Positions 49,819 to 59,350 are shown, numbered from the stretch's first letter. The stretch is 64,000 bases of DNA from Myxococcales bacterium (GCA_016717005.1 JADJUF010000010.1:57120-121119); one strand, 5' to 3'. The notes: a model not told the origin generated them from the letters alone. Numbers and translations are program-made.

Positions 49819-50865
49819 CTACGCCGCGCCCGCCCGCTCCAGGTGACGTGCGACCAGCGCGTCGCGCGACATCGCCGCGAACGAGTAGATCGGCGGCGCC
49901 GGCCGCCCGAGCGGCCCCAGGCTCAGGCCGTCGCGGTTGAGCTCACGCTCGAGCACGCCCAGCATCCCGGGCGTCACCCCGAGGCTCGCGAGCTGCGCCC
50001 GCGCGACCGCCGTCCCGGCCTCGAGCCCGACAGCGCCGAGCGTGCGCAGGACCGCACCGACCGCCTCGGGGATCGCCGGCCGCAGCCGGTACCGACCGAT
50101 CCGGAACGACACGTTGCGCGGCGCGTGCTCCGCCGCCACCCGGCGCTCATCGCCGGTGGCGTCGGCCAGCTCGACCACGGCCTTCGCCACGCGGTCGACC
50201 ACGCCGAGGCCGGCCGGGCCCCACAGGGGCGCCTCACGCGCGGCCAGCGCCAGGACCGTCGCGACATCGTCCGCGAGGCCGCACGCCACCGGGGTGCCGC
50301 TCGCCACGGCCGCGAGCGCCGCCTGGCCGTTGCGCAGGCGCCGCGGGCCACCCGGCAGCTGGTGCGCCGGCTCGGCGGCCACGCCGCACACCCACGCCGC
50401 GCAGTTCGCGAGGTCGGTCGGCAGCGGCGTCGCCGCCGCCACGTCGACGCCCGCCCGCGCGCTGTTGCGCGGCACCCGCGGATCGAGGACCACCGGCCGG
50501 TCGCGCTCGACCGGCAGCGTGTGCCGGCCCAGCGGCGTGTCGATCGTCGCCAGGCGCCGCGGCGTCGCCGGGTCGAGGAACTCGGCGAGCACACAGAACA
50601 GGGACCCGCGTTCCACGCAGTTCGGGTCCGGAGCCGGCAGCCGCAGGCGCTGCGGCGGCGCGCAGGCGTCGATCCGCGGGCCGTCGTCGGGCTGGCCCAG
50701 ATCGTCGCGCTGCGGCAGCGAGCGGATCCAGCGGATCACCGCCGCGGGCGTGCCCAGCTCGTGTGCCAGCGCCAGCAGCGCCGGCTCGCGCTTCGCCACC
50801 AGTTCGCGCACCAGGTCGGTGATCGCGCCGAGGCAGGTGTGATCGTTCAGGGGGGATTGGATCAT
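49819..50865 (-). CDS. Element protein with a transglutaminase-like Cys-His-Asp pattern
   Basis: 348 residues from ATG at 50865. Residues ~82-135 contain NCVERGSLFCVLAEFL, TPLGRHTLPVERD and RPVVLDPR, an order (Cys on a helix, His on a strand, Asp followed by Pro) like the transglutaminase/cysteine-protease fold. If right, it might be a maturation or processing protease of the element. The remaining ~200 residues are Ala-rich helical (VATVLALAAREAPLWGPAGLG). The fold call is inference from one local pattern. Confidence 0.4.
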   Translation of the reverse strand: MIQSPLNDHTCLGAITDLVRELVAKREPALLALAHELGTPAAVIRWIRSLPQRDDLGQPDDGPRIDACAPPQRLRLPAPDPNCVERGSLFCVLAEFLDPATPRRLATIDTPLGRHTLPVERDRPVVLDPRVPRNSARAGVDVAAATPLPTDLANCAAWVCGVAAEPAHQLPGGPRRLRNGQAALAAVASGTPVACGLADDVATVLALAAREAPLWGPAGLGVVDRVAKAVVELADATGDERRVAAEHAPRNVSFRIGRYRLRPAIPEAVGAVLRTLGAVGLEAGTAVARAQLASLGVTPGMLGVLERELNRDGLSLGPLGRPAPPIYSFAAMSRDALVARHLERAGAA

Positions 50866-50983
50866 GGGGATGGTTCGAGGGGAGGAAGGGAGGGACGCGG
50901 GGAGCGTCGAGGCGGGGAGCGAACGGGACGAGGGGCGTCGAGACGGGCCGGAAGCGGGCGTGTGCGTGGCGAGATTGCGGACG

Positions 50984-52597
50984 TCAGCCGCCGCGCCGGG
51001 CCAGCTCGGCGCGGATCAGTGCCGCGGCCTCGGCCGGCGGCATCGCGAGCAGCCGCGCCGACCACGCGTCGCGCTCGGCCTGCGGCGTCGCGCCGAGCAG
51101 CGAGTGGACCTTGAGGATCTCGGTCACCTTCAGGTGCTGGGTGATCGCCTTCATGCGCGCGGCGGCCTCGGCGCTCGACAGGCCCGGCGGCGGGGTGACC
51201 TGGCGCTGCTCCTGGAGCACGGGCTCGAGCTGCGCGGTCGGCACCATCGCGAGCTCCGCCGATGCCGCCGGCGCGGTTGTGGCCACGGCAGCCGCGGGGG
51301 TGATCACGGCCACCGGCGCGCCGTCCGTCGGCACGATGTCGACCACGTCCGTCGAGTCGTGACCATCCGCATCCGCGTCGTCGGGGTCGCGGTCGCCGCT
51401 GAGACCACCGTCGTCGGTCGACTCGGAGGCGTCGGCCTCGCGCTGCGCGGCGTCCTGGGCCTCGTGCCGCGCGGTCACCCGCGCCAGCAGCGCCGCCGCC
51501 TCGGCGACCGCGTCCTCGAACGGCAGCGCGCACAGGTGCGCCGTCAACCGCTGGCGCTGATCGGGCTCGAGGTGCATCACCAGGCGCCGGAACCGCGAGC
51601 CCTCCGCGCCCAGCTCGTACCCGATCAGCAGCATGTGCGAGGTGCAGAGGTGGCTCGGGATCGGCGGCTCGGTCGCCGGGGCCTCGACTTCAGCGGCCAC
51701 CGGCTCGTCCACCGGGCCGGCGTTGCGCAGCGCCGCGTCGTTGCCGAACCCGCCCATCACCAGCCGCGCGACGTCGGCCACCGGCGCGATCACGCCCTGC
51801 ACCTTGTCGGCGATCGACAGCACCTTCGCGAACATGTCCTGCTCGGTCGGCTCGGCCGCCAGCTCGTCGTCCGCGTCGCCGTCATCCGCGCCGATCGCCA
51901 TCGCGTTGCGGGGCATCGGGTCGAACGGTGGCGGCGGGGGTGCCCCCGGCGGCAGGGCCGGCGGCGGGGGCAGCGGGCGCCGCAGCGGCATCGCCGCGCC
52001 GTCGGCCGCGCGCACCAGCTCGGCCGCGGCGCCGATCATCTCGCGCGCCCCGGCGGCGCACGACGTGCTGCGGTCCGACAGCGCCGAGGTCAGCATCTGG
52101 ATCGTCATCACCTGCCCGCGCAGCGCCTCGGCCAGGAGGTACTCCGACCCGGACAGGTCGCTGGGCATCGGCAACGCCGGCCACGTGCCGAACGGTGCCG
52201 TCACCATCGTCGTGGACACGGGGCCGCGGGGCCGCGACACCGGCGCAGGCGTCGGCGCGTCGTCGTACTCCACCAACGGCACGCTCGCGGCTGCGGCCCC
52301 GGCGGCGGCGTTGCGCAGCTGCGCCTCCACGGTCACGTACGCGGCGTCGCAGTCCGCGACCGGCAGCCGGTGCTCGTCCAGCGCGTCGAGCCGATAGCGA
52401 CCGGGCGCGCCGCCGATGGCCGCGCGGAAGGCGTCGAACCCGACCCCGATCGGCACGATCACAGGCACGCCGCTGGAATCGCGCACGACGTCGAGCTGCC
52501 CCCGCTGGGCCTCGCGCATCCTTCGGACCCGCCACGCCGCCGCTTCGCTCGGCGGGGCAAACGGCTCGCCCTTGTAGTTGAACGCTAGCTCGGACAC
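50984..52597 (-). CDS. Large element protein, first gene of the minus-strand operon
   Basis: 537 residues from GTG at 52597, with a GAGAGG Shine-Dalgarno. N-terminal domain of ~80 residues: NYKGEPFAPPSEAAAWRVRRM, RGQLDVVRDSSGVPVIVPIG, PGRYRLDALDEHRLPV. Then a Pro-rich hinge (PPPPALPPGAPPPPP), helical region (residues ~250-400), acidic linker, and a C-terminal helix pair. The ordered 'WRVRRM ... PGRYRL..LD' domain looks conserved, but I cannot name it. Confidence 0.5.
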   Translation of the reverse strand: MSELAFNYKGEPFAPPSEAAAWRVRRMREAQRGQLDVVRDSSGVPVIVPIGVGFDAFRAAIGGAPGRYRLDALDEHRLPVADCDAAYVTVEAQLRNAAAGAAAASVPLVEYDDAPTPAPVSRPRGPVSTTMVTAPFGTWPALPMPSDLSGSEYLLAEALRGQVMTIQMLTSALSDRSTSCAAGAREMIGAAAELVRAADGAAMPLRRPLPPPPALPPGAPPPPPFDPMPRNAMAIGADDGDADDELAAEPTEQDMFAKVLSIADKVQGVIAPVADVARLVMGGFGNDAALRNAGPVDEPVAAEVEAPATEPPIPSHLCTSHMLLIGYELGAEGSRFRRLVMHLEPDQRQRLTAHLCALPFEDAVAEAAALLARVTARHEAQDAAQREADASESTDDGGLSGDRDPDDADADGHDSTDVVDIVPTDGAPVAVITPAAAVATTAPAASAELAMVPTAQLEPVLQEQRQVTPPPGLSSAEAAARMKAITQHLKVTEILKVHSLLGATPQAERDAWSARLLAMPPAEAAALIRAELARRGG

Positions 52598-52840
52598 TGG
52601 ACAGCTACCTCTCTCCCCCGCGGTGCGGGAGACACGGATGCGCCCGCGGCGCAGGTTGGCCACGGCGCGACCGCGTGCCGCCAAGCCGGCACCGCGAACT
52701 CGCGCCTCTCATCTACCTATCGGCTGCAAGAAGCCGTGCCAGCACGCCGGCCGTGACGATTTGTGAGATCTCCCTGGTAGCGCGCGACCTCACCCCATCC
52801 GGGTGATGTCGTCATCTGGGCTGCCGGGCTACCGTGCCCC
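52598..52840. other. Divergent intergenic region of the element
   Basis: 243 bp between the minus-strand operon and the plus-strand coiled-coil gene. Less GC-rich than its surroundings. Holds the sigma-54-like site (52725-52741) and, on the plus strand, TACCGT at 52830-52835. Confidence 0.5.
52725..52741 (-). promoter_or_regulatory. Near-consensus sigma-54-like promoter with one extra base
   Basis: Minus strand: TGGCACGGCTTCTTGCA. TGGCACG and TTGCA match the -24 and -12 blocks, but 11 rather than 10 bases separate GG from GC. Upstream of the operon starting at 52597. Given the indel rate in this assembly, the extra base could be an error. Confidence 0.3.
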
Positions 52841-54523
52841 ATGCTCGGGTCGCTCAATCGTCGACGAATCAGCGTTGCGCTGCTCCCTCTCCTGGCCGTC
52901 TTGAGCGTCGCCGTCCTCGCGCGCGCTGGCGATGAAGATGACCGTCGTCGGCTGGTCGACGAGATCGACGACCTGCTCGAGGACACGGCAGGCGACCTGG
53001 ACGGATTCGCCAGCGAGTCGTCCGTCAGCGATCTAGATCGAGCGCTCGATCGGACGGGGCGGGTGAAGGACAAGGCCCGCGAGCTTGAGCGGGTCCAGGG
53101 CGACGACTCGAAGGCCCGCGACATGGCCTCGCGCTACCCCGGCTACGCCGACCACTTCCGCGAGGCTGCGGCCAGTCTCCGCCCTCTCAAGGAGGCGCAG
53201 CGCACGCTCGATGAGCAACCCCGGGCTTGCCAGGATCGCTGGCGTGAACTCGAGGCAAAGGTACGGGTCTACGTCGACCGGAACGACCCGGCCGGCGTCA
53301 CCGAGATTCCAAAGCTCGCCCAGGAGTACGGGCGCCCGATCGTCGAGGCGCTCGACCGCGCCGCGCGGCGCAAGGACGAACTCGGCCGGCTTCGCGACGG
53401 CGTCCGCTATTTCTCGGACAGCGACGGGCGTTGGTCCAGCGTGCGCAGCGAACTCCACGACGCGGCCAACGAGATCTACGACTACTGGCTGCGCAAGCAC
53501 GAGGAGGTGCTGCGCGAGTGCGTCGAGCTGAGCAAGCTGGAACGCAGCACCATGGTCGAGGCGGCAATGGCCAAGCTCGCATCCAGCGAGCAAGGCCGCC
53601 AGGCCATCCTCAAGGAACTGGCCGCGGAGCTGGCCGAGGCCCAGCGGGTGGTGACCGACGTCGAGGCCGACGGTGACGACAGCGACGTCAAGAGCGCCGA
53701 GCGCGACGCCGACGATGCCCGACGCCTGATCGAGCGTCTGAAGGCCGCCGCCGGCGAGGACCGCAAGGCGCGCGAAATGGCCGACCGCTGGCCTGCGGAA
53801 ATCGACGGGATGAGCCGCGCGTTGGTCGCGCTCGATGAGGAGAAGGACTACCAATTCCGCGTCGACAAGGCGCCCGACCGCTGCCGCACCGAGGAGGACA
53901 AGATCGTCCGAGCGGCCGACAGCCTCGAGCGCCTGGATCCAGACAAGTCCGACTTGTCGTCGATTGAGCGCGCCACAGACGGGCTCGACGCCATCACGCA
54001 GAGCGCCCGCGAAGGCTTGATCGAGGCACTACGGAAGGCCGCCGAAGCCAAGCGCGAGGTCGAGAACCTCGCCCGTCAGGCCAGCGGATGGTCGCCCGGC
54101 CCCAGCGAGCTTCGCGCGATCGACGAGGAGATCGATGAGTCTGCCGCGGACATCGCCAAGCACTTCAACCAGGCCGAGGCCACGGCGCAACAAGTGTGTG
54201 CCGCGCCGGCTCTCGGGCCTGCCCATCCTGCGGTGAAGAAGGCCAAGGCGAAGATGTTCGGCGACTGCACCAAGGCCGAGTTCGTTCCACTGCGGCAGGC
54301 CGTCGTCAGCTACTGCAAGCAGGGCCTCGAGACGTGCGATCAGCGCGATTCCTGCTCGACCCTGCGCGCCAAGCGTGATCAGTTCATCTCGTGCCGCGAC
54401 GCGCGCACGGTGCTCCGCGATCGCTGCTACTCACGCCAGCGCGACACCCACGATCTGGCCATCAGCGAAACCGACAAGGGTCGCAAGTCGTGCGAGAAGT
54501 TCATGACCGACAACGGCTGCTGA
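52841..54523 (+). CDS. Exported coiled-coil protein
   Basis: 560 residues. Signal peptide (ISVALLPLLAVLSVAVLARAGDED). Nearly the whole mature part is charged helix with heptads (VDEIDDLLEDTAGDLDGF, LEAKVRVYVDRND, KELAAELAEAQRVVTDVEADG). Regularly spaced cysteines, and a Cys-rich end (TCDQRDSCSTLRAKRDQFISC...DRCYSRQ...NGC). A leaderless-type TACCGT lies five bases before the ATG. Orientation, composition and promoter style differ from the flanking element genes, so it could be cargo. Function unknown. Confidence 0.65.
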   Translation: MLGSLNRRRISVALLPLLAVLSVAVLARAGDEDDRRRLVDEIDDLLEDTAGDLDGFASESSVSDLDRALDRTGRVKDKARELERVQGDDSKARDMASRYPGYADHFREAAASLRPLKEAQRTLDEQPRACQDRWRELEAKVRVYVDRNDPAGVTEIPKLAQEYGRPIVEALDRAARRKDELGRLRDGVRYFSDSDGRWSSVRSELHDAANEIYDYWLRKHEEVLRECVELSKLERSTMVEAAMAKLASSEQGRQAILKELAAELAEAQRVVTDVEADGDDSDVKSAERDADDARRLIERLKAAAGEDRKAREMADRWPAEIDGMSRALVALDEEKDYQFRVDKAPDRCRTEEDKIVRAADSLERLDPDKSDLSSIERATDGLDAITQSAREGLIEALRKAAEAKREVENLARQASGWSPGPSELRAIDEEIDESAADIAKHFNQAEATAQQVCAAPALGPAHPAVKKAKAKMFGDCTKAEFVPLRQAVVSYCKQGLETCDQRDSCSTLRAKRDQFISCRDARTVLRDRCYSRQRDTHDLAISETDKGRKSCEKFMTDNGC

Positions 54524-54988
54524 GTGACGATCACCGACATCCTCCGCCACGCCATCTACGCCGCGTTTCGGTCGCCGCCGCCACCGCCCGGCGCGCTCGT
54601 CCTGGCAGGGGCTGACCCAGGCGAGGCGCTGCACGTCCGGCGCACGTTTCGCAAGCGGCGGTGGACCGCGGTCGAACGGACGGCACCGCGGACAGCGGGC
54701 TCGGCGCTCGCGTGGCTGACGCCGCCCGGGCGCCGCCACTATCTTCCGCTGTGGCTCGTCGCTGCCCTGCACGATCGTACGCCACGCGCCTCGGCCGTGT
54801 TTCACGTCGCTCGCATCGCCGAACCGGCACAGCACGCCGAGTTGGCGCTGTACACGCCGGCCGAACGGGCCGCGGTGGCGGCCGTGTTGCACTGGATCGC
54901 TTCAGACGACCCAGTGCTTGCCGAAGACGCTGCTCGGGCGCTCCCGGCCTGGCGCGCCAGCATCGCGAGCCCACATCACGGTGCGTAG
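54524..54988 (+). CDS. DUF6714-like protein
   Basis: 154 residues, GTG immediately after the previous stop. The pattern SALAWLTPPGRRHYLPLWLVAALHD ... LYTPAERAAVAAVLHWIASDD matches DUF6714 (aromatic 'F-L-T-P-x-x-x-R-Y-x-L-P' and a late helix with 'F-T-x-x-x-x-x-A-V'). Small cytosolic protein of unknown role that in other genomes is often found beside toxin-immunity-type genes (general impression, not checked). Confidence 0.6.
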   Translation: MTITDILRHAIYAAFRSPPPPPGALVLAGADPGEALHVRRTFRKRRWTAVERTAPRTAGSALAWLTPPGRRHYLPLWLVAALHDRTPRASAVFHVARIAEPAQHAELALYTPAERAAVAAVLHWIASDDPVLAEDAARALPAWRASIASPHHGA

Positions 54989-55400
54989 TGCGCTGGGGAG
55001 CTAGCGCGGGCTTGCTGGCGCACGCGCGACCACGACGCGCGATCTGGAACGTCAGCGATATGGCCCATCTGGCCCATGTTGTGATCGAACCAACCACCCC
55101 AGCTTGATCGCCGCCCGCCGCCTGTCGAGCGCGCGCGAGCGCTGCATGAGCGTGGGCGAGCGCCTGCCGAGCGCGCACGGGCCCCGCACGAGCGCCTGCC
55201 GAGCGCGCACGGGCGCCGCACAAGCGCCTGCTGAGCGCGCACGGGCGCCGCACAAGCACCTGCCGAGCGCACGGGCGCCGCACGAGCGCCTGCACAAGCC
55301 CCGGCGAACGCGCGCCGAGCGCTGCACGAGCGGCTGCCGAGCGGTGCGCGAGAGCCCGCATGAGCGCTCGATTTGCTTGTCCGCAGGCCGAAACGCGCCG
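54989..55400. other. Non-coding stretch with a minisatellite
   Basis: About 410 bp with no supported gene. It contains the 32-bp tandem repeat array at 55158-55283 and degenerate extensions of it to about 55380. Arg/Ala-rich open frames here are by-products of the repeat. Confidence 0.5.
55158..55283. repeat. 32-bp tandem repeats (minisatellite)
   Basis: Units at 55158-55189, 55190-55221, 55222-55253 and 55254-55283 (30 bp), each of the form GAGCGCCTGCCGAGC... ending CCGCAC, contiguous with no spacers. Further degraded units follow. Period is not a multiple of three. Confidence 0.85.
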
Positions 55401-56064
55401 CTACGCGCTCGTCCAGAGGATCGCGGAGGCGAGCGCCGTCAGCACGGCGACGAACCGCACCGCGACACCGGGCCTCGGTCTGGCAGAAGCAAGGCGACCG
55501 CCGTACCGCCGCCGATCGAGATCGGCGCCAGCGGGACGTTCGGTGCGGGGTCGGCGCGGAAGACGCCCCATGCCACCACGGCAAGCACCGCGCCGCCGAT
55601 GCCCCACGATGCTTAGCCACGCCTGCCGCCATCAGGTTTTGCTTGTGCGATGCGGTGTCGGTCGTCACGCCGAGATCGCGGACGATCGCCCGCAGGTCGT
55701 CGCGGCCCGGCCTGGCCGCGCCCGGCACCCGGACGATGCCAGCCGGCCCGGACCCTGTCGCACCTGGCAGCGGCGACGAGTCCAGGCCGAGCCGCTCGGA
55801 ATCGTGCACGTTCCGCGGCGGCCCACCCGCCTCGCGGTCAACCTCGCTCGCGCCCAGCCGGCGCTCCAACTCGTCGGCCATCCGCAGGGCCGCCACAGCG
55901 AGGCGACATCCGCGGGCGTCCACGGCGTCAGGGGCCTCGTCGTCCGGGGCGTCGAAGATCTGGTCGATGACCTGCTCGGAGCGGCGCTCGTCGTCGCGTT
56001 CACGGGCGATCCGATCGGGCCGGTCTTTCGGCTCGATGCTGTCGGTCATGATGTTCTTCCGCAT
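55401..56064 (-). CDS. Probable small membrane protein, two frameshifts
   Basis: ATG at 56064 with GAGG six bases upstream. Acidic N-terminal half: DSIEPKDRPDRIARERDDERRS. The open frame then runs into the minisatellite, but other frames give a convincing continuation: SWGIGGAVLAVVAWGVF (membrane), then VAVRFVAVLTALASAILW (membrane) and stop at 55401. Two one-base insertions (near 55615 and 55485) join them and give 222 codons. The preceding sigma-like gene ends 9 bp upstream, so it could be a membrane anti-sigma-type partner (inference from layout only). Confidence 0.4.
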
Positions 56065-56072
56065 GGTCTACC

Positions 56073-56798
56073 TCACGCCTCCGAGTCGCTGGAGCGACTC
56101 ATGTCGAGGTCATGGTTGAAGGGGGTCGCCACGGCCAGCACGTCGCGGACGTCGGTGCGCAGCGCCCGCGACAGCTTGCCGGCGTGCCGCCGCAGGCGCT
56201 GCTTGGCGGCCTTCACCGCGGCCTGGGTCAGCCCGGTCGCGTCGGCCAGGTCGCCGTCGGTCGCGGCATCCGGCATCGCAGCCAGGACCGACAGCGCGAT
56301 CGGGTCGTCCTTGGCGTGCTGCCACATCTCGACCTCGGCCCGCCGGGCCAGGGTGCGGAGCTCGACCTGACGCTCGAGGTCCTCCCCGTGGAGCCCCTCG
56401 TCCGCCCACACCGGGTGCTCGTCGCCGACGTGGTCGAGATCGATCAGCGTCGCGAACAGGTCCGGACGCTTGCGCTTGCGCAGCTGGCGCGCGGCGAGCT
56501 GGATCTTGTCGCGCAGGTGCGCACGCAGGGTGATCTGGCCCGGGATCCACTTGATGTTGCCGCCGAGCGTCGCGGCCAGGACGTGCTGGACGATGTCCTC
56601 GGCGTCCCAGGGCAGATCGATCTGGAGACGCTGAAGCCGGGCCAGCTCGATGTCCGCGCACCGCGCGGCGGCGGTCATCGTCGCCGGGGTCGCCTCTCGG
56701 CGAAACGCCGCGATCCACGCTGGCGCCGGCCAGCAGATCGGATCCATCGCCAGCTCACTGCCATCAGTCACCATCGACGCATTCTTGTGCTCGTTCAT
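56073..56798 (-). CDS. Sigma-70-like (ECF-type) protein
   Basis: 241 residues from ATG at 56798, with Shine-Dalgarno GGAAGAGG. Region-2-like: IELARLQRLQIDLPWDAEDIVQHVLAATLGG...LRAHLRDKIQLAARQLRKRKR. Region-4-like: LSVLAAMPDAATDGDLADATGLTQAAVKAAKQRLRRHAGKL, a typical sigma-4 HTH. Spacing fits an ECF sigma factor, though the region-2 sequence is divergent. A small two-helix membrane protein is encoded just downstream. Confidence 0.6.
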   Translation of the reverse strand: MNEHKNASMVTDGSELAMDPICWPAPAWIAAFRREATPATMTAAARCADIELARLQRLQIDLPWDAEDIVQHVLAATLGGNIKWIPGQITLRAHLRDKIQLAARQLRKRKRPDLFATLIDLDHVGDEHPVWADEGLHGEDLERQVELRTLARRAEVEMWQHAKDDPIALSVLAAMPDAATDGDLADATGLTQAAVKAAKQRLRRHAGKLSRALRTDVRDVLAVATPFNHDLDMSRSSDSEA

Positions 56799-57057
56799 CC
56801 GGCCTCTTCCTTCACGGCATGACGGCTCACCCACGCCCGACTTCGGTGCGCGTTGTCCGCTGCGGTCGCGTTGTTCCCCATCCCCTGTCGTGCACCCAGG
56901 CGCGGCGTGCGGCGTCGCTACGACCAACCACGAGCCGATCCACGTCTGCGATGCTGATCGCCCGACACCCGTCGAGCTGATCGTTGCCGCGTGTCAGGCG
57001 GCGCCTAGACGTCACCTCCCTCGGCGAGCACCGCTGTCCGCGAGTCGCACGCCCGCC

Positions 57058-57798
57058 TCAACACGCCGGCACCCGCGCCAACACGCACTCGTGGAGCATC
57101 GCGCGATCGAGATACAGCGACCGCCGGGTGCGAGCCACGGCGGCAAGTTGCTCCAGCTCCTCCTCAGGCTCGGCGCCCGCGGTCGCCGCGCGCCGCAGGT
57201 CGACGATCGCCTGGGCCTCGGCGTCCCTCAGGGCCACGGCCACCCGCGGCAGGAGCGCGTCGATCGCGCCCGCGCCGAGCCGCTCGGCCATCATCGCCTG
57301 GAACGTCCGGGGGCGACGCGCCGGCCATCGCGGGCCTGCGCTCGGCTTGGGGACTGCGGCGAGCTCGCGGGCGCGCACCTGGACGCTCAGGTCGTGCGCC
57401 CAGGGCATCATCGGCTGCGCGATCACCGCCGCCTCGAGATCGGTGAACACGCGGTAGCCGATCTGGCGCGGGATCGGCGGCAGATCCTCGGCCGGCGCTG
57501 CGATGAACCCGCGCTCGCGGCGCAGCTCGTCGACCCCCTCGAACATCAGCACCGCCGCAGCGAGCGCGAACGGCCCCGGACCGCGCTCGGCGACGTGTCG
57601 CACGGCGAGGGTGTCGAGCGCGTCGAGGATCCGCGCCTCCGACGGCCGCTCCTCCCGCGGCCCGCGCTCGGCCGGCCCCAGCGCCGACCAGTGCACGTGC
57701 ACCCGAACGGTGTGGTAGGCGGTCCATTGCTGCACGTGCCGGCGGATCTCTGCGACCGACCACGGCATCGACTCCACGCGGCGTGACTGCGCTCTCAC
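57058..57798 (-). CDS. Unrecognised element protein
   Basis: 246 residues from GTG at 57798, with a GGAGG four bases upstream (ATG 57768 is an alternative). Helical; contains PWSVAEIRRHVQQWTAYHTVRVHVHW, ARILDALDTLAVRHV, FTDLEAAVIAQPMMPWAHDLSVQ and a C-terminal LYLDRAMLHECVLARVPAC. No family recognised. Confidence 0.45.
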   Translation of the reverse strand: MRAQSRRVESMPWSVAEIRRHVQQWTAYHTVRVHVHWSALGPAERGPREERPSEARILDALDTLAVRHVAERGPGPFALAAAVLMFEGVDELRRERGFIAAPAEDLPPIPRQIGYRVFTDLEAAVIAQPMMPWAHDLSVQVRARELAAVPKPSAGPRWPARRPRTFQAMMAERLGAGAIDALLPRVAVALRDAEAQAIVDLRRAATAGAEPEEELEQLAAVARTRRSLYLDRAMLHECVLARVPAC

Positions 57799-57892
57799 CT
57801 GACCTCCATGCCCCGTCTATCGACCACCCGCGCGCGCGGTTGCGTCGTTCGCTGCAGCGGGCGAGATCTCGCCCGCGATCACCTGTGTCGCG

Positions 57893-58716
57893 CTACGTGG
57901 CCTTCGCCCAGGCAGCCGCGGCGGTCGTCAAGGTCGGGCCGACGGCGACGCCGTTCGCGACCAGCGCCGCGACCACCTTGGCGAGCGCGCGGTGGGTGGG
58001 GCCGATCGACGCCAGCTCGATCCACTGGACCTGCCGTTCGAGCAGCGCGCGGAGGACCGGGCCCAGCTCGCGCAGCCAGGCCTGGTGTCCCGCGGCAGCA
58101 GCGGCCAGCGGCAGCGTGAGCACACCGGCCGGCGCCGGGCCGTCAGTCGCGGCGGCCTCGGTCGCGGGCGCGCGCGAACTCGGGGCCACAGCTCCTCGAT
58201 CGCCGGCGGCGACAACGTCGCGGGCGTGCTCGGATAGGACTTCGGCCGGGTGACGCCGACCGGCAGCGCTGCCTCTGGCTGCAATCGCCGCCGTTGCCCG
58301 GGGCGCATCCGGGCCCGCGGTGGGGGCGCAAGACCGGCCGCGGCCAGCGCCGCGCGCCAGGACCCGAACCGACCGATCGCGCCATACGCCAGCCGCCGGA
58401 CCGCCAGGTCGGCGTGGCTGGTCATGGCCCCGTAGCTGGTCAGCGCGCCCCGAGCGTGCAGTGCCTGGAGGCCCGCGATCACGTCCTCGCGGGTGGTCCG
58501 CTCCTGCTTGGGGAACGGCGTCTTCACGCCGGCGGCCGCGCGTGCTGCGGCGAGCGAGCCGAACGAGCGTGCGATCGCGGACAGCGCGCCGGGGATCTCC
58601 TGCATCGCCGCGTGCGAGGTCGACTCGTTCGCGTCGGCGCGCCGCTGCAGCAGCCGGATGACTTCCTCCCGACTCCAGCGCCACCGGCTCAGCGACAGGC
58701 CATCCCCACGCGTCAT
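57893..58716 (-). CDS. HNH-repeat (homing-endonuclease-associated repeat) protein, frameshifted
   Basis: ATG at 58716; TAGGCT (58732-58727) lies ten bases upstream. A GTG at 58785, just after the upstream stop, is an alternative start. N-terminal SLSRWRWSREEVIRLLQRR...IARSFGSLAAARAAAGV and TREDVIAGLQALH...IGRFGSWRAALAAAGL are two homing-endonuclease-associated repeats, DNA-binding units. The frame breaks at a G-run (58182-58185); adding one base gives 275 codons and a helical end (WLRELGPVLRALLERQVQWIELA). No nuclease core is visible. Confidence 0.6.
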
Positions 58717-58786
58717 GGCGCTGCGCAGCCTAGCACTGGCGCACACGTCCTCCCCAGCGCGTCGTCGCAGGTTCGCGGTCACCACG

Positions 58787-59350
58787 TCAGTTGACCCCGC
58801 CGCTGCCCGACCGGTCCGCCACGGTGACGTCCACGAACACCGGCTGCGGGATCGGCGCGGTGTCCTCGGCGTAGACCCGCAGGCACGTCTGGAGATACGT
58901 CGCTAGCCGCGCCGCGGTCGCGCGCACCTCGCCATCGCTGCGCCGGAACGTCCGCGCCATCTCGCCGGCGTAGTGCGCGATCAGCTCGAGCCCGCGCAGG
59001 TCGCCGACCTGCACCACCGACAGCCGCGCCGCCCACGGGTCGCGCCGCGGCGCGCGCCGCCTTGGCCTCGCGCCAGATCGCCGCCGCGAGCCGCGTCCGC
59101 ACGTGCCGCTGCAGGTGCCCGCACACGCCGCCGGTCGCCGGCGACCACGGCACCCGACGCGCCAGCGTGTCGTCGATCGCGTGCCGGACCAGCTCCTCGG
59201 GGCGGGCCACGACGACGCCGACGCCGGCGAGCAACACCGCCGTCGCCTCGGCGTAGGCGACCACGTCGATCAGGCCCTCGGCGTCGCCGGCGGCGAGCAG
59301 CGCGCGGGCCTCGTCGGGGCTCACCTGGACGTGATCATCGGTCCGCTCGG

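Noticed and set aside
42500..52597. Calling the region a standard tailed prophage
   Set aside because: No terminase, portal, capsid, tail tube or tape-measure protein can be recognised.
55158..55283. Repeat array that might be a CRISPR
   Set aside because: Units are contiguous with no unique spacers, and no cas gene is nearby.
54976..55660. C-terminal two thirds of the 362-residue open frame 54976-56064
   Set aside because: Runs through the minisatellite with Arg/Ser/Ala filler; a better continuation with two membrane helices exists after one-base repairs.
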